DNA of 64,000 nucleotides. It comes from Lomentospora prolificans (taxonomy: Eukaryota; Ascomycota; Sordariomycetes; Microascales; Microascaceae). Each line of letters opens with the position of its first letter. The first letter of the stretch is position 1. Of this stretch, positions 12,760 to 23,438 are shown in pieces. The notes below the pieces were generated by a model that saw nothing but the letters and a program-made list of their open reading frames with translations, was not told the origin of the DNA and made no database searches. The stretch spans positions 2,480,001 to 2,544,000 of the forward strand of contig JARFXM010000009.1 in NCBI GenBank assembly GCA_029532625.1, given 5' to 3'. The translations under genes were made by a program, and so were the position numbers.

Positions 12760-13816
12760 ATTGTCCAATGGCTTGGGGATGGTGGCCTATCCCCTTCCCT
12801 CCATGCGCAGTGCTGGGTTCACCACCACGAGGAATGCAATCCCGTCTTGTTCCGGCAATACACACAGCGTCGAGGTTAAGTTTCAGTGATCAGCATACTC
12901 TAACCCGGGACTTGAAGTTTAGGGGATCTACTACTCCCCGACCGATCCGCAAGGGAGATTTCAAGAATTTGCGCCGGCGATTCATAAACCTTACCTGCCC
13001 CCCCTTTCATCCACCTGAATATCCTAGATACCCACATATTCTCTTCTTGCCTACTCAGTCCCTCTGCTCGGCAATGGTGAGGCACGGACGGAGCGAAGAT
13101 GCCTCCGTTTAGGGAATTGGGCAGACAGAAAGAAACCAATAGGAGCTATCACATGCATGACGCGGGATGACCTATTTTCGGTCTTGCTTCGTACATTTTT
13201 GCTTCGCCAGCCAGTGCCCTGTTAGGATGGGAAATAGTGAGAGAGATACCCTGGTTACAGTCCCAACAACACAACAAAATGCAAGAGGTGCAGCTTCTAC
13301 CCAGCACAGGACCCGACAGAAATATTTGGGGCACGAGGGGAAAAAAAAAAAAAGAAGGCCCAAAAAGGGAGAAGAAAGTGGGTTGGTGACGGAGATAGGG
13401 CAGAGGAAGATAAAAAAATTCTGCTTGATATGTGATATGCGGGGATCGGTTCTTGACACTTGACATGGTTTACGACCAATGGCCTCTCCGTCGTCTCGGA
13501 ATTGCTTGGCGAGCATAAGCAAGGTCAACTTGGAGCACTGAGCTTTGCCAGGTCTATCGCGGGATTAGCCCAGTGTGGTCAGGCAAAGCAACCTAGGTTC
13601 CAGCGGCCTCTGTTGATCCTCTTTGACCCCTCTTTCTCGGGCGAATGAAACCCCGCAGTTTGGAGGGACCGGCGGGCGTGTGCAAAGCTGTGCGACGTTG
13701 CGGAGTGCAAAGCTGATTCCTGGCCAATGGGGAGAGCAAATTCCAGGTATTGAGCCCCCGCTCATGAAGGCATATAAAGCCAAAAAGGGCCTAAAGACAA
13801 CAGCTTCGTACAGCAA

Positions 13817-13887
13817 GCACGAATGGTTCAGGGGTAGAATACTTGCTTCCCAAGCAAGTGATCCGAGTTCGAGTCTCGGTTCGTGCA
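13817..13887 (+). tRNA. tRNA-Gly (anticodon CCC)
   Basis: A 71-base gene that folds into a full cloverleaf without an intron. The acceptor stem GCACGAA (13817-13823) pairs perfectly with TTCGTGC (13880-13886), followed by discriminator A at 13887. The D stem is GTTC/GAAT. The anticodon stem CTTGC/GCAAG encloses the loop TTCCCAA, with anticodon CCC at 13849-13851 reading GGG glycine codons. The T arm contains CGAG-TTCGAGT-CTCG. The internal Pol III A box (TGGTTCAGGGG) and B box (GTTCGAGTC) are present. The first T-run downstream, TTTT at 13893-13896 and then TTTTT at 13900-13904, is the likely Pol III terminator. CCA is not encoded, as expected in eukaryotes. Confidence 0.96.
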
Positions 13888-14290
13888 TTTACTTTTGTCT
13901 TTTTGTTCTCATTTTTTGCTCCATTTGTTCGACATCCCATGTTGTTTTTTCATAATCCACTTGACGTTTACAGTCCCTCAATATCTGCTCTACCCCTGCC
14001 TTAGCCTAACGTCATCTACTGCCCGGGCACTTGTCCAGAAGGCCCGCTGAGGAAACCGCCTGGCCGCGTGCGTGCTATTTTGCCGAAAATCACCCACAAT
14101 GGAACGTGGAGGAATCAAGTTTGCCCCACCATGGGCCTCAGCACAAGCTGGAGCTTGTGTCACCGAAAGACGGACGTTGCCCACAACATAGGCGGGAATC
14201 ACCCTCCAAAGCCACCACGCCCAATATCAGACACCTATCCGTTCATTCCACACGAACACATACATCTAGGACGCTCGGAATCCCGATAAA
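13888..14290. other. tRNA 3' flank and GET4 leader/promoter
   Basis: About 400 bases holding the Pol III terminator and then the presumed promoter and 5' leader of GET4. No further element is recognisable. Confidence 0.5.
13893..13904 (+). terminator. Probable Pol III terminator of tRNA-Gly
   Basis: Two T-runs (four, then five Ts) start six bases after the end of the tRNA, as expected for RNA polymerase III termination on the non-template strand. Confidence 0.7.
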
Positions 14291-15341
14291 ATGAGCGCCA
14301 ATATCCAAAAAACGGTCGCGAGGCTGCAGGAGAAGATCGAGGAGGGGCAGTTCTATGAAGCGCAGCAGCAGACGCGCGTGGTGGCGGCGAGGTATATCAA
14401 GGCCAAGAAATGGGACGCGGCCATCGACATCCTGTTCAACGTCGCGAAAGCGCTCCTGACGGCGGGCCAAGGGGGCAGTGGCGGCGACTTGTGCAACCTG
14501 CTGGTGGAGGTCTACGAGAAGGCGGAGCTGGCGCCGGATGCGAACTCCAAGGGACGGTTGTTGACGTGCCTCAGGTTATTTGATAGCGAGGAGCCGACGA
14601 GGAAGAAGTTTATCGGTAGCATGATTGGGTATGTGCGCTCCCGTCGTGGAATTTCTATTTAAGCTAACTCCTTTTTTCTTCTCCTTCTGCAGGTGGTCCA
14701 GCAAGTTTGGTGAATTCCCGGCTGGGGATCCGGAGCTCCATCATGTAGTGGGCTCCCTATACGCCGAAGAGCACGAATCGTACGACGCAGAAAGACATCT
14801 GGTACTTGGCACAAAGGATTCGCCTGAGATTCTGGCCCGGATGGAATACAAATGGTACAAAGAGGGCGACTCCCACCTCGCCGCCCAGTACGTCGCCCGC
14901 GCCGTCATTCCCTACCTCCTCGTGGGCAACGTGCGCGCCGCCAACACGTCCTTCCGCATCTTCACCTCTGCCCTTTGCGAGGACAACAAGGGCCTCTCCG
15001 TGCAGGACGTAAGCAGCCAGAGTAGCGACTCCAAGATCTTCCCCAGCCTGCCGCTCCTCAATTTCCTCTCGCTTCTCCTGCTGGCCGTGCAGCGGGGTAG
15101 CGCCGACCTGTACAGGCAGCTCATCACCAAGTACTCGGCGCACCTCAAGGAGAACGGTACCTGGTTCGACTCGCTCGATGCAATTGCCGAGATGTACTTT
15201 GGCGTCAAGAGGCAGAGGCAGTCGAATCCGCTGTTCGATATGATGGGTAGCCTGTTTGGTGGCGGGGGTGCCAGCTCCCAGCCGGCGAGAAGGCCGGCTG
15301 CGAACCGGGTGGAGGCCCCGGCTCCTGAGGGCCTCGACTGA
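14291..15341 (+). CDS. GET4: Get4, guided-entry of tail-anchored proteins factor
   Basis: Cytosolic factor that, with Get5, bridges the chaperone Sgt2 to Get3 and hands tail-anchored membrane proteins to the ER insertion pathway. Two exons (14291-14628 and 14693-15341) join across a 64-base intron with donor GTATGT, branch GCTAAC and acceptor CTGCAG, giving 328 residues, the normal family size. The protein is an alpha-helical solenoid: residues 1-110 include the conserved start KTVARLQEKIEEGQFYEAQQ, and exon 2 continues with FPAGDPELHHVVGSLYAEEH. A Gly/Ser/Ala-rich tail with FDMMGSLFGGGG ends the protein, as in other fungal Get4 proteins. It converges on the unknown minus-strand gene downstream, with 147 bases between the stops. 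Confidence 0.93.
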
Positions 15342-15488
15342 ATACCAACAGGATGGCAGCCCGTTCTTGATAGCCCAGGGATGTGGCGGCTCTCAGATAC
15401 CTGTACATAATACCCCTGGTTTAAATAGAAATACGAAGCGTTGGCGAAATCGTGTGCATTCCTCGCGCTTGTAGAGCATTCGTTTCTT

Positions 15489-16182
15489 TCAGTGACGTGT
15501 CTGCGACTCCGCCTCAAACATCCAGTTGTCGTCTGCCAACGCTACTACCTTGGACCGGAGACTCGCCTTGACCGATTCTAGAAGGACTACTCCCCCAGCG
15601 ATACGTCAGTTTGTGTCCCAACATGGCCTCCACCATATCACGTAGACGTACCTTCAGTAGCTTCGGGAAGCATGCCCTGATTCATCTGGTAAAGCTTCAC
15701 AGCATCTGCCAGCCTTTTCCTCTCTCCTACAGACGAACCCGGGGCCCCAAGTTAGCAGCAGAAACCCCCCCAATCTGCGGGTAGGAAAAAGCAACCCTAA
15801 AGAACGTTCAAGGGAAAAAGGTAAGGAAGAGGGAAGGAAAAAAGGAAGACTCACTCTCCATCTCCTCCTTCTCATCAACGACCCCATCCTCCGCCTCATC
15901 CTCCACCCCTCCCGCCACCGCCTCCCCAACCTCCAACTCCGCCTGCTTGTCCCGCACGACAATCTCGTCCGAGTCCGACAGCACGTCAACGCAGCTGTCG
16001 AGCCGCAGGGTTTCCGTGGACGTCGATGCCGACGAAGGTGTCGGTCGCCGCGTCAGCTGGCTCTGGAAGAGGTTGCGGCGGACGCCCGTCGTGGTCGTCG
16101 TCGCCGTCGTGGACGCGGGCGCGCGGGTGCGGACTTGTGAGGGCGCGTTGGAGGGGCCTCGGGGGCGTGATGGGTCGGGCAT
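15489..16182 (-). CDS. Unknown small nuclear-type protein, 163 residues
   Basis: I do not recognise the family. Three exons on the minus strand (16182-15855, 15726-15652, 15577-15489) join in frame across introns of 128 and 74 bases to 163 residues. The first two thirds are disordered and rich in Ser, Thr, Pro and Arg. Within it are RRNLF (35-39), which fits a cyclin-docking RxLF motif, a following TP site, and VDVLSDSDE near residue 66, which resembles a SUMO-interacting motif; these are pattern matches only. After an acidic stretch (about 80-105) comes a compact C-terminus: a charged helix ERERKRLADAVKLYQMNQG, then SVKASLRSKVVALADDNWM, which looks like a conserved folded domain. Reading stays open upstream to 16386, so an earlier start is possible; 16182 was chosen because the upstream peptide is lysine/glutamate low-complexity sequence typical of a leader. 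Confidence 0.7.
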
Positions 16183-16752
16183 CTTCTTCTTTTTCCCCTT
16201 TTCTTCTTCTTCTTCTTTTATATAGTTTCTTTTGTTTTTTTGCTTTGAGTAGGACGGGGTCGTATAAATCGTTTTAGAGACGGGGCGGATCCTGTCGCGG
16301 ACGGATTGAGATAGCGTTGGGTTGGTTTTGTATGCGTTCGCGGCCAGGATCCGTTGATGTCGATTCGATCGCCAATGTTTTAGCACGCGCTCTGCGTTAG
16401 CGGAGATAAATTTGGTGGCGGATTTAAGGAGAGTGCGCCAGCTTCCAGGTACCGGGCTAGTAGAAAGGGCTTCGACGTAACTAACAATAATATACCTCAG
16501 TTTATATCGAATTTAATCACAGACATCTAATAATCATATATGCTAAATCAAGTGAGGTTGGCTAGTTGGGATATCTAAATTGACCGCAATGTTTCTTCTT
16601 CCCCGAGCGTACTCGCAAGACTTCAAGTCATGGATGAGATTTCTCAATTAATATGCTAAGTCCTCTCACGATGCTCGCCGTCCTGCTTTGAGTCTTCTTT
16701 CCATCTCTCCAACATCTTCACCATATAATACACATATTCATCTCATCTCAGT
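16183..16752. other. 5' flank of the 163-residue gene and 3' flank of LeuRS
   Basis: About 570 bases. The part next to 16183 is a TTC-rich leader on the plus strand (16186-16220), equal to a GAA-rich 5' leader for the minus-strand gene. The AT-rich part (16480-16740) is presumably the LeuRS 3' untranslated region. Nothing else is seen. Confidence 0.5.
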
Positions 16753-19732
16753 TTATAGTACAAAATTTACAGTAGATCCGCCTCGCACGACGATAACCCT
16801 CTTCGCTGTCTTGATATCGAAAGGAGCCTCCGACAACTTAGCCTTACCCTCTTCTGTTTTCAGAATCTCGGCCACTACCCACTCTTTGAGGGCATCATCC
16901 TTGAGGTTCTCTGGCGCTGCTGGTATCTCGACAAGGGCCCTCAATCTGCCCTTGATCTGCACAGCGCACTTCTTTAGCCGGGGCTGTAACAGAGGGAGAC
17001 TCCCGTCCGGGATTGGGAATTTCTCAGACGAGAAGAGGGAGCCCGACAAGGGGCAAAGGACGCTCCAGCATTCTTCTGCGAATGCGGGCGCGATGGGAGC
17101 GAGCATCTTCATAAGGGCCGACACAGCCTCGCGCTGGATAATCGTGCTGGCTTGGTGCTCGACAAGAGTGTTGGTCAAGCTCATGAGGTCCGACACGACT
17201 GTGTTGAGGCCGTAGACGTCGCTATAGGACGAGGTTACCGAGGTAATGGTCCTCTGTACCTCGCGCCAGACGAGAGCATCTGCATCCCACTGGGAAAGCT
17301 CTTCAGCGCTCATGGAACCCAGTTTTTGGGACTGCTCTTCGAGGAATGCCTTGGCGGATAAGTCCGCTTGGCTCTGAGGCAGGCCTTTGACATAATTGTA
17401 GAGGCGCGTAAGCCAACGGGTAACACCAGCAATTTTCTCTTCGTCCCAGTTTAGAACCTCGCTTACGGGTGCTTGGAAGAGAATGTGTGCCCTAGTAGCG
17501 TCGGCGCCATACTTGGCAATGAAATCCGTAGGGTCTACGCCGTTGTGCTTAGACTTGGACATCTTTTCATATGTCATAATGGCAGCCGCGCCGGTGGACT
17601 TGACTCTTGGCACCTGGGGATTCGACATGTCCAACTCACCCGGCGTGAGAAACTTGCCCGTATCAGGGTTAGAGTATGTCTTTCCATGAACCATTCCTTG
17701 AGTAATCAGGCGGGTGAAGGGCTCAGCAGTCGTCTCGGACGGCTCCTGGGGGTTGGGGAAGAGGGGAGTGGTGCTAAGGAATTTGTAGATAAAGCGGGCG
17801 TAGAGTAGGTGGAGGATAGCGTGCTCGATGCCGCCAATATAGGTGCCCACAGGCAAGTACTTCTCCGCCGCTTCTTTCGAGAAGAGTTGGTCCTTGTTGT
17901 GGGGATCAGCAAAACGGGCAAAGTACCAACTCGAGTCTACAAAGGTGTCCATGGTGTCCGTGTCTCTCTTCGCGGGTCCGTTGCACTTGGGACAGCTCGT
18001 GTTAACCCAATCAGTAGCACTCTCCAGAGGATTCCCCGGCTTTCCCTCTTTCCAGTGGTTGTCGACCGCTGGAAGCTCAACGGGCAGCTGCTCATCGGGA
18101 ACCGGGACTGACCCGCAAGTGCCACAGTGGACGATGGGAATCGGCGTACCCCAGTACCTTTGGCGGCTAATGAGCCAATCTCGAAGCCTCCACTTCTCAA
18201 CAGGAGACGCGAGGTTAGCCGCCTCCAGCAAGCCAACAAGCATCCGGCCAGCTTCGACAGATGACTTGCCCTTGAACGGGCCGCTGGCTTCGGTCATCAC
18301 GCCGTGACCAGTAAAAGCTTCGTTAGGGATCGTCGTAGTAGACTCATCTTCAGACGCCGCAAGTACCACGCGAACCGGCTCGTTATATCTGTGCTCTTTC
18401 CAAAAGGCGTGGTCACGAATATCATGCGCCGGAACGCCCATAACAGCACCCTCGCCATAATCCCCGAGGACATAAGGGGCAACATATACCGGAATAGACT
18501 GTTTAGTCGCGTCCGGAGTATCTTCGTGGTAGGCAAGCGGGTTTACGACCCGGATATGAGGTAGGAGATACCCGACCTTAGAATCCGGAGGTAACCCTGG
18601 CATCGTGTCAAGGAAGGCCTGCAGTTCCGGGTCTGACTTGGCGAGCTTCTCAACAATCGGGTGAGTAGATGCTAGGGCAATATACTGGGCGCCGAACAAG
18701 GTATCGGGCCGCGTTGTATAGACCTCGATGGCTGAATGCACATCATGACCCATGGCCATGACGGGGAACTTGATCATCGTACCGGTCGACTTGCCAAGCC
18801 AGTTCTTCTGCATGGACAGCACCCTCTCCGGCCAGGCATTGTTTTTTTCGAGGATAGACAGGTCTCGGAGTAGCGCTTCCCTATACTCTGATATGCGAAG
18901 GAACCATTGCTTCAGCTTTCGCTTTTCCACCTTGGCCCCTGACCTCCAAGAACAGCCATTGGCATCTACCTGCTCATTAGCGACCACGGTTTTATCTACT
19001 GGGTCATAGTTGACTTCTGCCTCGGCCTGGTAGGCAAGGCCACGTTCATGTAGCATCAAGAAGAGCTTTTGAGTATGCTTGTAAAATTCGGGGTCACACG
19101 TCGTCACTTCCTGCATATCAAGGCCATGTAAGTCAGCTAACAGACAACCAACCCTTGCAGAATAGGGCCACGAAAAGAAGCGGTGAAAGATAACCACTTA
19201 CCCTGCTCCAATCCCAGCTGCCGTTCATATGCTCTAGCTGTTCCTTCATCTTGCGGATGTTGTCCTTTGTCCAGCAAGCAGGCGGCAGCCCCCGAGCTAG
19301 CGCCGCATTCTCAGCGGGGAGACCAAAGGCATCCCAACCCATCGTCAGCAGCACATCATATCCTTGTAGCTTTCGGAAGCGAGCGACAACGTCGGCGATC
19401 GTGTACACACGGAGGTGGCCGAGGTGGAGAGTACCGGAAGGGTAAGGAAACATGGGGAGGACGAATTTGGTTTCCTTCTTGCCGGAGTCAGGCGTTGGTG
19501 ATTGGGTCTTGGCCCACGCTTCTCGCCATTTTTGGTCGAGCGCCGGCAGATCGAGCTTCCCCGTAGCATAAAACCTGGCGTGCCGCAACGTAGTCAGACG
19601 GTGAGCAGAATACACTAGAGGGAGGCGTGTTGAAGACCGGGCGGCGCCGGTGACGGAGGATAAAGTCCGACGCGCCAAGGCTCTACAGCTCGCCGGGGAG
19701 CCGACCAGTGATGTTCCGACTAGCATCTGCAT
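16753..19732 (-). CDS. NAM2: Leucyl-tRNA synthetase, mitochondrial
   Basis: Class I aminoacyl-tRNA synthetase charging mitochondrial tRNA-Leu. Two exons (19732-19202 and 19110-16753) flank a 91-base intron and give 962 residues. The N-terminus (MQMLVGTSLVGSPASCRALA and beyond, to about residue 55) is rich in Arg, Ser and Ala and almost free of acidic residues, consistent with a mitochondrial presequence. The HIGH-type motif is PYPSGTLHLGHLRVY (96-110); the KMSKS loop is KMSKSK near 693-698. Between them lies the large CP1 editing domain, including FGAQYIALASTHP. The bacterial-type domain order and size separate it from the cytosolic enzyme of about 1,100 residues. In budding yeast the orthologue Nam2 also helps splice mitochondrial group I introns; whether this one does cannot be seen. 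MET12 is the divergent neighbour. Confidence 0.95.
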
Positions 19733-21398
19733 TGGGGCCGTATCATCGCGGGGACCGGGGGGTTGTTGAGGTTCCGCAAGGAGAGCAGTTCTTCGCTGTG
19801 TGGACGGTGAAGCGAGTCAGGCCACCGAGATCAAGGGGACTCAATTGCTACTAGGGGTCCCTTTTTTTTTTTTTTTTACAGGGTGGTGTGGCGGTCCAGC
19901 CATTAATCCCATGCCGAGACAACAATTCCAACTGTACGATACCAAATGTGGCAGTTCGAGCAATACGCGCCACAGCCAGCCAGCTATCAGTTGGTACACG
20001 TGACGTCATGGGGCTGGCCACCAACACCAGCGCTTTTCAGCCAAAAAGTTCGGCTTCCCAATTGAAAAGAATTCCCCCACCAAGACTGCATTAATACTAG
20101 GTTCCAATGACATTGATTTGACGGGCCGCCTGATCAACAAATTGTCAAAATCCCGAGAGAAAAACACCCCGCAGCCGATCTGCAGGGTTTTCACTCGCTA
20201 TGACAAACAACAACAGGGACCCCCCACCAAGAACGATCTCGTTGTAGTGCGGGGTGCTTAAAGCGCAGCCTTCATGAGCCATGGGACCCACGAAAACACC
20301 AATGGGTGGCAGTTTCCTTGCGATCATCAAATCTAGAATTAAAACCCTCACTGGTGGACACGGGGAACGAGCGGGTGTCAAAAGTGGGCATGGTGTATTG
20401 CGCAACGTGGGAGACACACCACGAGGAGCCACGAAGAATCCAGCGTGGTCCGACGCAGGTCAAGATCAATATACATAAGAGACAGATCCGCCACCAGACA
20501 ACACCTTCATGGCTTAGTTTAAAAAAGCGAAAGGAAAGTTTCACGAAAGTCCAGCATTTGGATCGAAATACATAGACTCCCTTCCCGCCTCCTCACCAAT
20601 TCAGCGACATTTTTTCGACGCGGACGCGGGGATACATAGGCGAGTGGAGGATCCCGTGGAGACCGTGATATTAGCACACAACGCTTTCGGCAATTCTTAT
20701 CTTGGTCTTCTGTTGAGTCAAAGGAGACCAAGCCGCGGAGGCCCGATTCTTCTTTAAGACGGAACGTTCCGTCGCTGTCTATTAGTTTTCGGCCTTGTTC
20801 TTAGGGTCTTGTGCTTGACTACGTCGAAGAATTGGACAATAGCCATAGTTCTTTCCGTCCTTCAATCAACTCAAGTTTTCCCTTTCTTATCTCGCACTGG
20901 CTCCCTCTCTCCCTCTACCCAAGGGCTCTGTTTGATATCTTCCAATCTCTCATTTGCCGCTGGACTTAGGGTGTACGTGGAGAGCTGTCGGAGCATTTCT
21001 CTTAAGCCTTCCGAATCCGAGATACCGAAATCGAAAATATTCTGGTACCCACGCACCTCCCGAACAACTACCGTCGGCACCCTTTGACTCTTCTACTAAC
21101 ACGATCAACTGGAGCTTGCCTCGCTGGCTCTTCTTGACCCAGAACCTCTATTAGCCCTGTGCATAATCATTACATCACTCCTTTTAATCGACCTCAACCT
21201 TTCCAATCCGGCCCTTGCCCATTGAACATTTGTCTTCAACCCATTTTAGTTGCCGAAGCCACTTAATAAGCCTGATCGAAATCTTTCCCACCACCCCTAC
21301 GAAGTTGGCACAGTTTCGGCCTAGCCATCTCCAAAAAGCGATCTCCTTGTCCAATTCACCCCTCCAAACCCCACCATAACTCGGGCTCGAAGACCAAG
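19733..21398. other. Divergent promoter region between LeuRS and MET12
   Basis: About 1.67 kb between divergent start codons. It contains a T16 tract at 19862-19877, an overlapping CACGTG/TGACGTCA element at 19997-20008, and a pyrimidine-rich stretch (20860-21390) that is probably the MET12 leader. Open frames here are short and unsupported. Confidence 0.5.
19997..20008. promoter_or_regulatory. Overlapping E-box (CACGTG) and full CRE (TGACGTCA)
   Basis: CACGTG at 19997-20002 overlaps the palindromic CRE TGACGTCA at 20001-20008. CACGTG is the core bound by Cbf1-type bHLH factors, which control methionine/one-carbon genes in yeasts; TGACGTCA is the ATF/CREB bZIP site. It lies 265 bases upstream of the LeuRS start and about 1.4 kb upstream of the MET12 start. 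Sequence match only; function is inferred. Confidence 0.4.
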
Positions 21399-23438
21399 AT
21401 GGACAAAATCACGGACAAAATAGCGGCCCTGCCGCCCGACGCCTTCTATACGTCGCTCGAATTCTTCCCCCCAAAGACCGTCATGGGGTTTTCCAACCTT
21501 CGCGATAGACTCGACCGCATGGAACGTGCCCTCAAGCCCCTCTTCGTTAACGTCACCTGGGGCGCCGGCGGCTCGACGGCGCAAAAGTCTCTCGACCTTG
21601 CCGAAATATGCCAGCGAGAGCTGGGGCTTACCACCTGCCTTCACCTAACCTGCACAAACATGAGTCGCCGCTTGCTCGACAAGGCATTAGAAGACGCAAA
21701 GGCCTTGGGTATCCGCAACCTACTGGCGTTGCGGGGCGACCCTCCAAGGCCGGACGAGTACAAGGCCCTCGACGACGCTGGCAGCGACGAGGTTACAGAT
21801 TTTGCTTGGGCTGCCGATTTGGTCAGGTATATCAGGGCCACTTATGGTGACTACTTTTGTATTGGTGTGGCTTCGTACCCCGAAGGCCATGCTGACGGAA
21901 GTGCGCCCGAGAGCCAAAGTTTGGAGAACGACCTTCCCTATCTCGTCGAGAAAGTCCAGGCTGGCGCCGACTTCATAATAACGCAGCTCTTCTTCGACGT
22001 TGACATCTACGACAAGTTCGAGAGAACTCTGCGTGAGCATCCTAGCGGCGCATTCAAGACCATCCCCATTATACCCGGCCTTATGCCCATCCAGAGCTAC
22101 CAGATGGTCAAACGCACCACAAAACTCAGCCACGCCTCCGTTCCGGACTCCATCATGGCCAGACTAGACGCCGTCAAAGGAGATGACGAAAAGGTCAAGT
22201 CTGTCGGTGTAGATATTCTCAGCGAGATTGTTGAGGATGTAAAGAAGATTAAGGGCAGGACACCGGGACCCAGGGGTTTCCACTTTTACACCCTCAATCT
22301 CGAAAAGGCTGTGTCCTTCATCCTTGAGAGAACAAATCTCATCCCTGTCTCCGATAGCGACGATGAGAAGGTAGCGGTTGCGGAGGCTGACGAATCTATT
22401 CGTGGTGTTATTCCCGTCGTTCGTGTTAACGGTATCAATGGACTTAACGACATTAGCTCCAACGGCGTTGCTCGTAGCAGCACCCGCCGTCTCTCAACCG
22501 TGGGTTCGGATCCACGTAACAGGGTTATTGTGTCTGGGGCCCAAGCAAGCCACCCCGACTACGAGGCTACCGCCGGAGAGGCCGGTATTCCTGCCGAGCC
22601 CGTTAACACCCGCGCCAACACCCTCGCTATATCCGAAGGCGAGGGCGTTCTCGGTCGAGAAGCCACCTGGGACGACTTTCCTAACGGTAGGTGGGGAGAC
22701 GCCCGATCTCCCGCTTATGGCGAAATTGATGGTTACGGCGTGAGCCTTCACATGTCCACCACGCAGGCCGTCGAACTCTGGGGCTCACCCACCTCTGCAA
22801 AAGACATCAGCGATATATTCCTCCGTCACCTCCAGGGGAGCCTCTCCGCCATCCCTTGGAGCGAAGAGGGCCTCCTTCCCGAAACTAGCAAGATCCAGTC
22901 CCACCTGGTCAACCTCAACCACAAGGGCTGGTGGACCGTCGCCTCCCAGCCCGCCGTCAACGGCTACCGCTCCTCCGATCCGACCTTCGGCTGGGGCCCC
23001 GAGAACGGCTTCGTCTTCCAAAAATCCTTTGTCGAGTTCTTCCTCCCCACCGCCGACTGGACCAACCTTCGCTCCAAGCTTCAGGAGCCGGCCGTCCGCG
23101 AGTCAATTTGCTTCTACGCTACGAACCTCAACGGCGACTTCGAGAGCTCCGACGCCGCCGCGTCCCCCGGCGGCACCCTGACCCCCAGCACGAATGCCGT
23201 CACCTGGGGCGTCTTCCCTGGAAAAGAAATCATCACCCCGACTATCATCGAAGAGGTGAGCTTCCGCGCGTGGAGCGAGGAGGCCTTTGGCATCTGGGCC
23301 GAGTGGGCGAGGGTGTACGGAAAGGGATCTGAGAGCGAGAAGCTCCTCAATCACGTCAGAAAGGATTACTGGCTGGTTAATATTATACATCATGAATTTA
23401 TCGATGGTGAGGCGCTCTGGAGGCTCCTGGATGCGTGA
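21399..23438 (+). CDS. MET12: Methylenetetrahydrofolate reductase, Met12 type
   Basis: Flavoprotein that reduces 5,10-methylene-THF to 5-methyl-THF, the methyl donor for methionine synthesis. Single exon, 679 residues. The N-terminal TIM-barrel catalytic domain (about 1-310) shows SLEFFPPKTVMGFSNL, VTWGAGGSTAQKSLDLAE, LHLTCTNM, NLLALRGDPP, FCIGVASYPEGHADGSAPES, GADFIITQLFFDV and GLMPIQSYQMVKRTTKLSHA. A disordered linker (about 320-425) follows, then the eukaryotic regulatory domain with DDFPNGRWGDARSPAYGEID and IIEEVSFRAWSEEAFGIWAE, where S-adenosylmethionine feedback is exerted in the family. Fungi usually carry two paralogues (Met12 and Met13); the long linker, ASYPEGHADG and the regulatory-domain wording fit Met12. 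The start is the first in-frame ATG, directly before the conserved domain. It converges on the unknown 309-residue gene. Confidence 0.94.
   Translation: MDKITDKIAALPPDAFYTSLEFFPPKTVMGFSNLRDRLDRMERALKPLFVNVTWGAGGSTAQKSLDLAEICQRELGLTTCLHLTCTNMSRRLLDKALEDAKALGIRNLLALRGDPPRPDEYKALDDAGSDEVTDFAWAADLVRYIRATYGDYFCIGVASYPEGHADGSAPESQSLENDLPYLVEKVQAGADFIITQLFFDVDIYDKFERTLREHPSGAFKTIPIIPGLMPIQSYQMVKRTTKLSHASVPDSIMARLDAVKGDDEKVKSVGVDILSEIVEDVKKIKGRTPGPRGFHFYTLNLEKAVSFILERTNLIPVSDSDDEKVAVAEADESIRGVIPVVRVNGINGLNDISSNGVARSSTRRLSTVGSDPRNRVIVSGAQASHPDYEATAGEAGIPAEPVNTRANTLAISEGEGVLGREATWDDFPNGRWGDARSPAYGEIDGYGVSLHMSTTQAVELWGSPTSAKDISDIFLRHLQGSLSAIPWSEEGLLPETSKIQSHLVNLNHKGWWTVASQPAVNGYRSSDPTFGWGPENGFVFQKSFVEFFLPTADWTNLRSKLQEPAVRESICFYATNLNGDFESSDAAASPGGTLTPSTNAVTWGVFPGKEIITPTIIEEVSFRAWSEEAFGIWAEWARVYGKGSESEKLLNHVRKDYWLVNIIHHEFIDGEALWRLLDA

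Larger units (their letters stand above)
3982..13816. other. Gene-poor interval, about 9.8 kb
   Basis: No protein gene could be supported between GSK3 and the tRNA-Gly. Open frames up to 187 codons occur (for example 5694-6161 +, 7590-8054 -, 8544-8993 - and 12326-12889 +), but none matches a family I know, none extends through plausible splice sites, and their translations resemble random or low-complexity sequence. Visible simple sequence includes GTAGGT/GGAATA repeats near 5127-5155, a purine microsatellite at 7948-7972, CCCATA repeats near 8725-8741, and a G-rich tract at 12734-12759. The part next to GSK3 (3982-4450) is presumably its 5' leader and promoter. The rest is not notably AT-rich, so it does not look like a strongly RIP-mutated transposon graveyard. 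Non-coding transcripts or distant regulatory DNA cannot be judged by eye. Confidence 0.5.

Noticed and set aside
12326..12889. 187-codon open frame in the gene-poor interval
   Set aside because: No recognisable family, overlapped by other frames of similar size (12414-12734 and 12424-12879), no supporting splice or leader features. Probably a chance ORF in GC-rich sequence.
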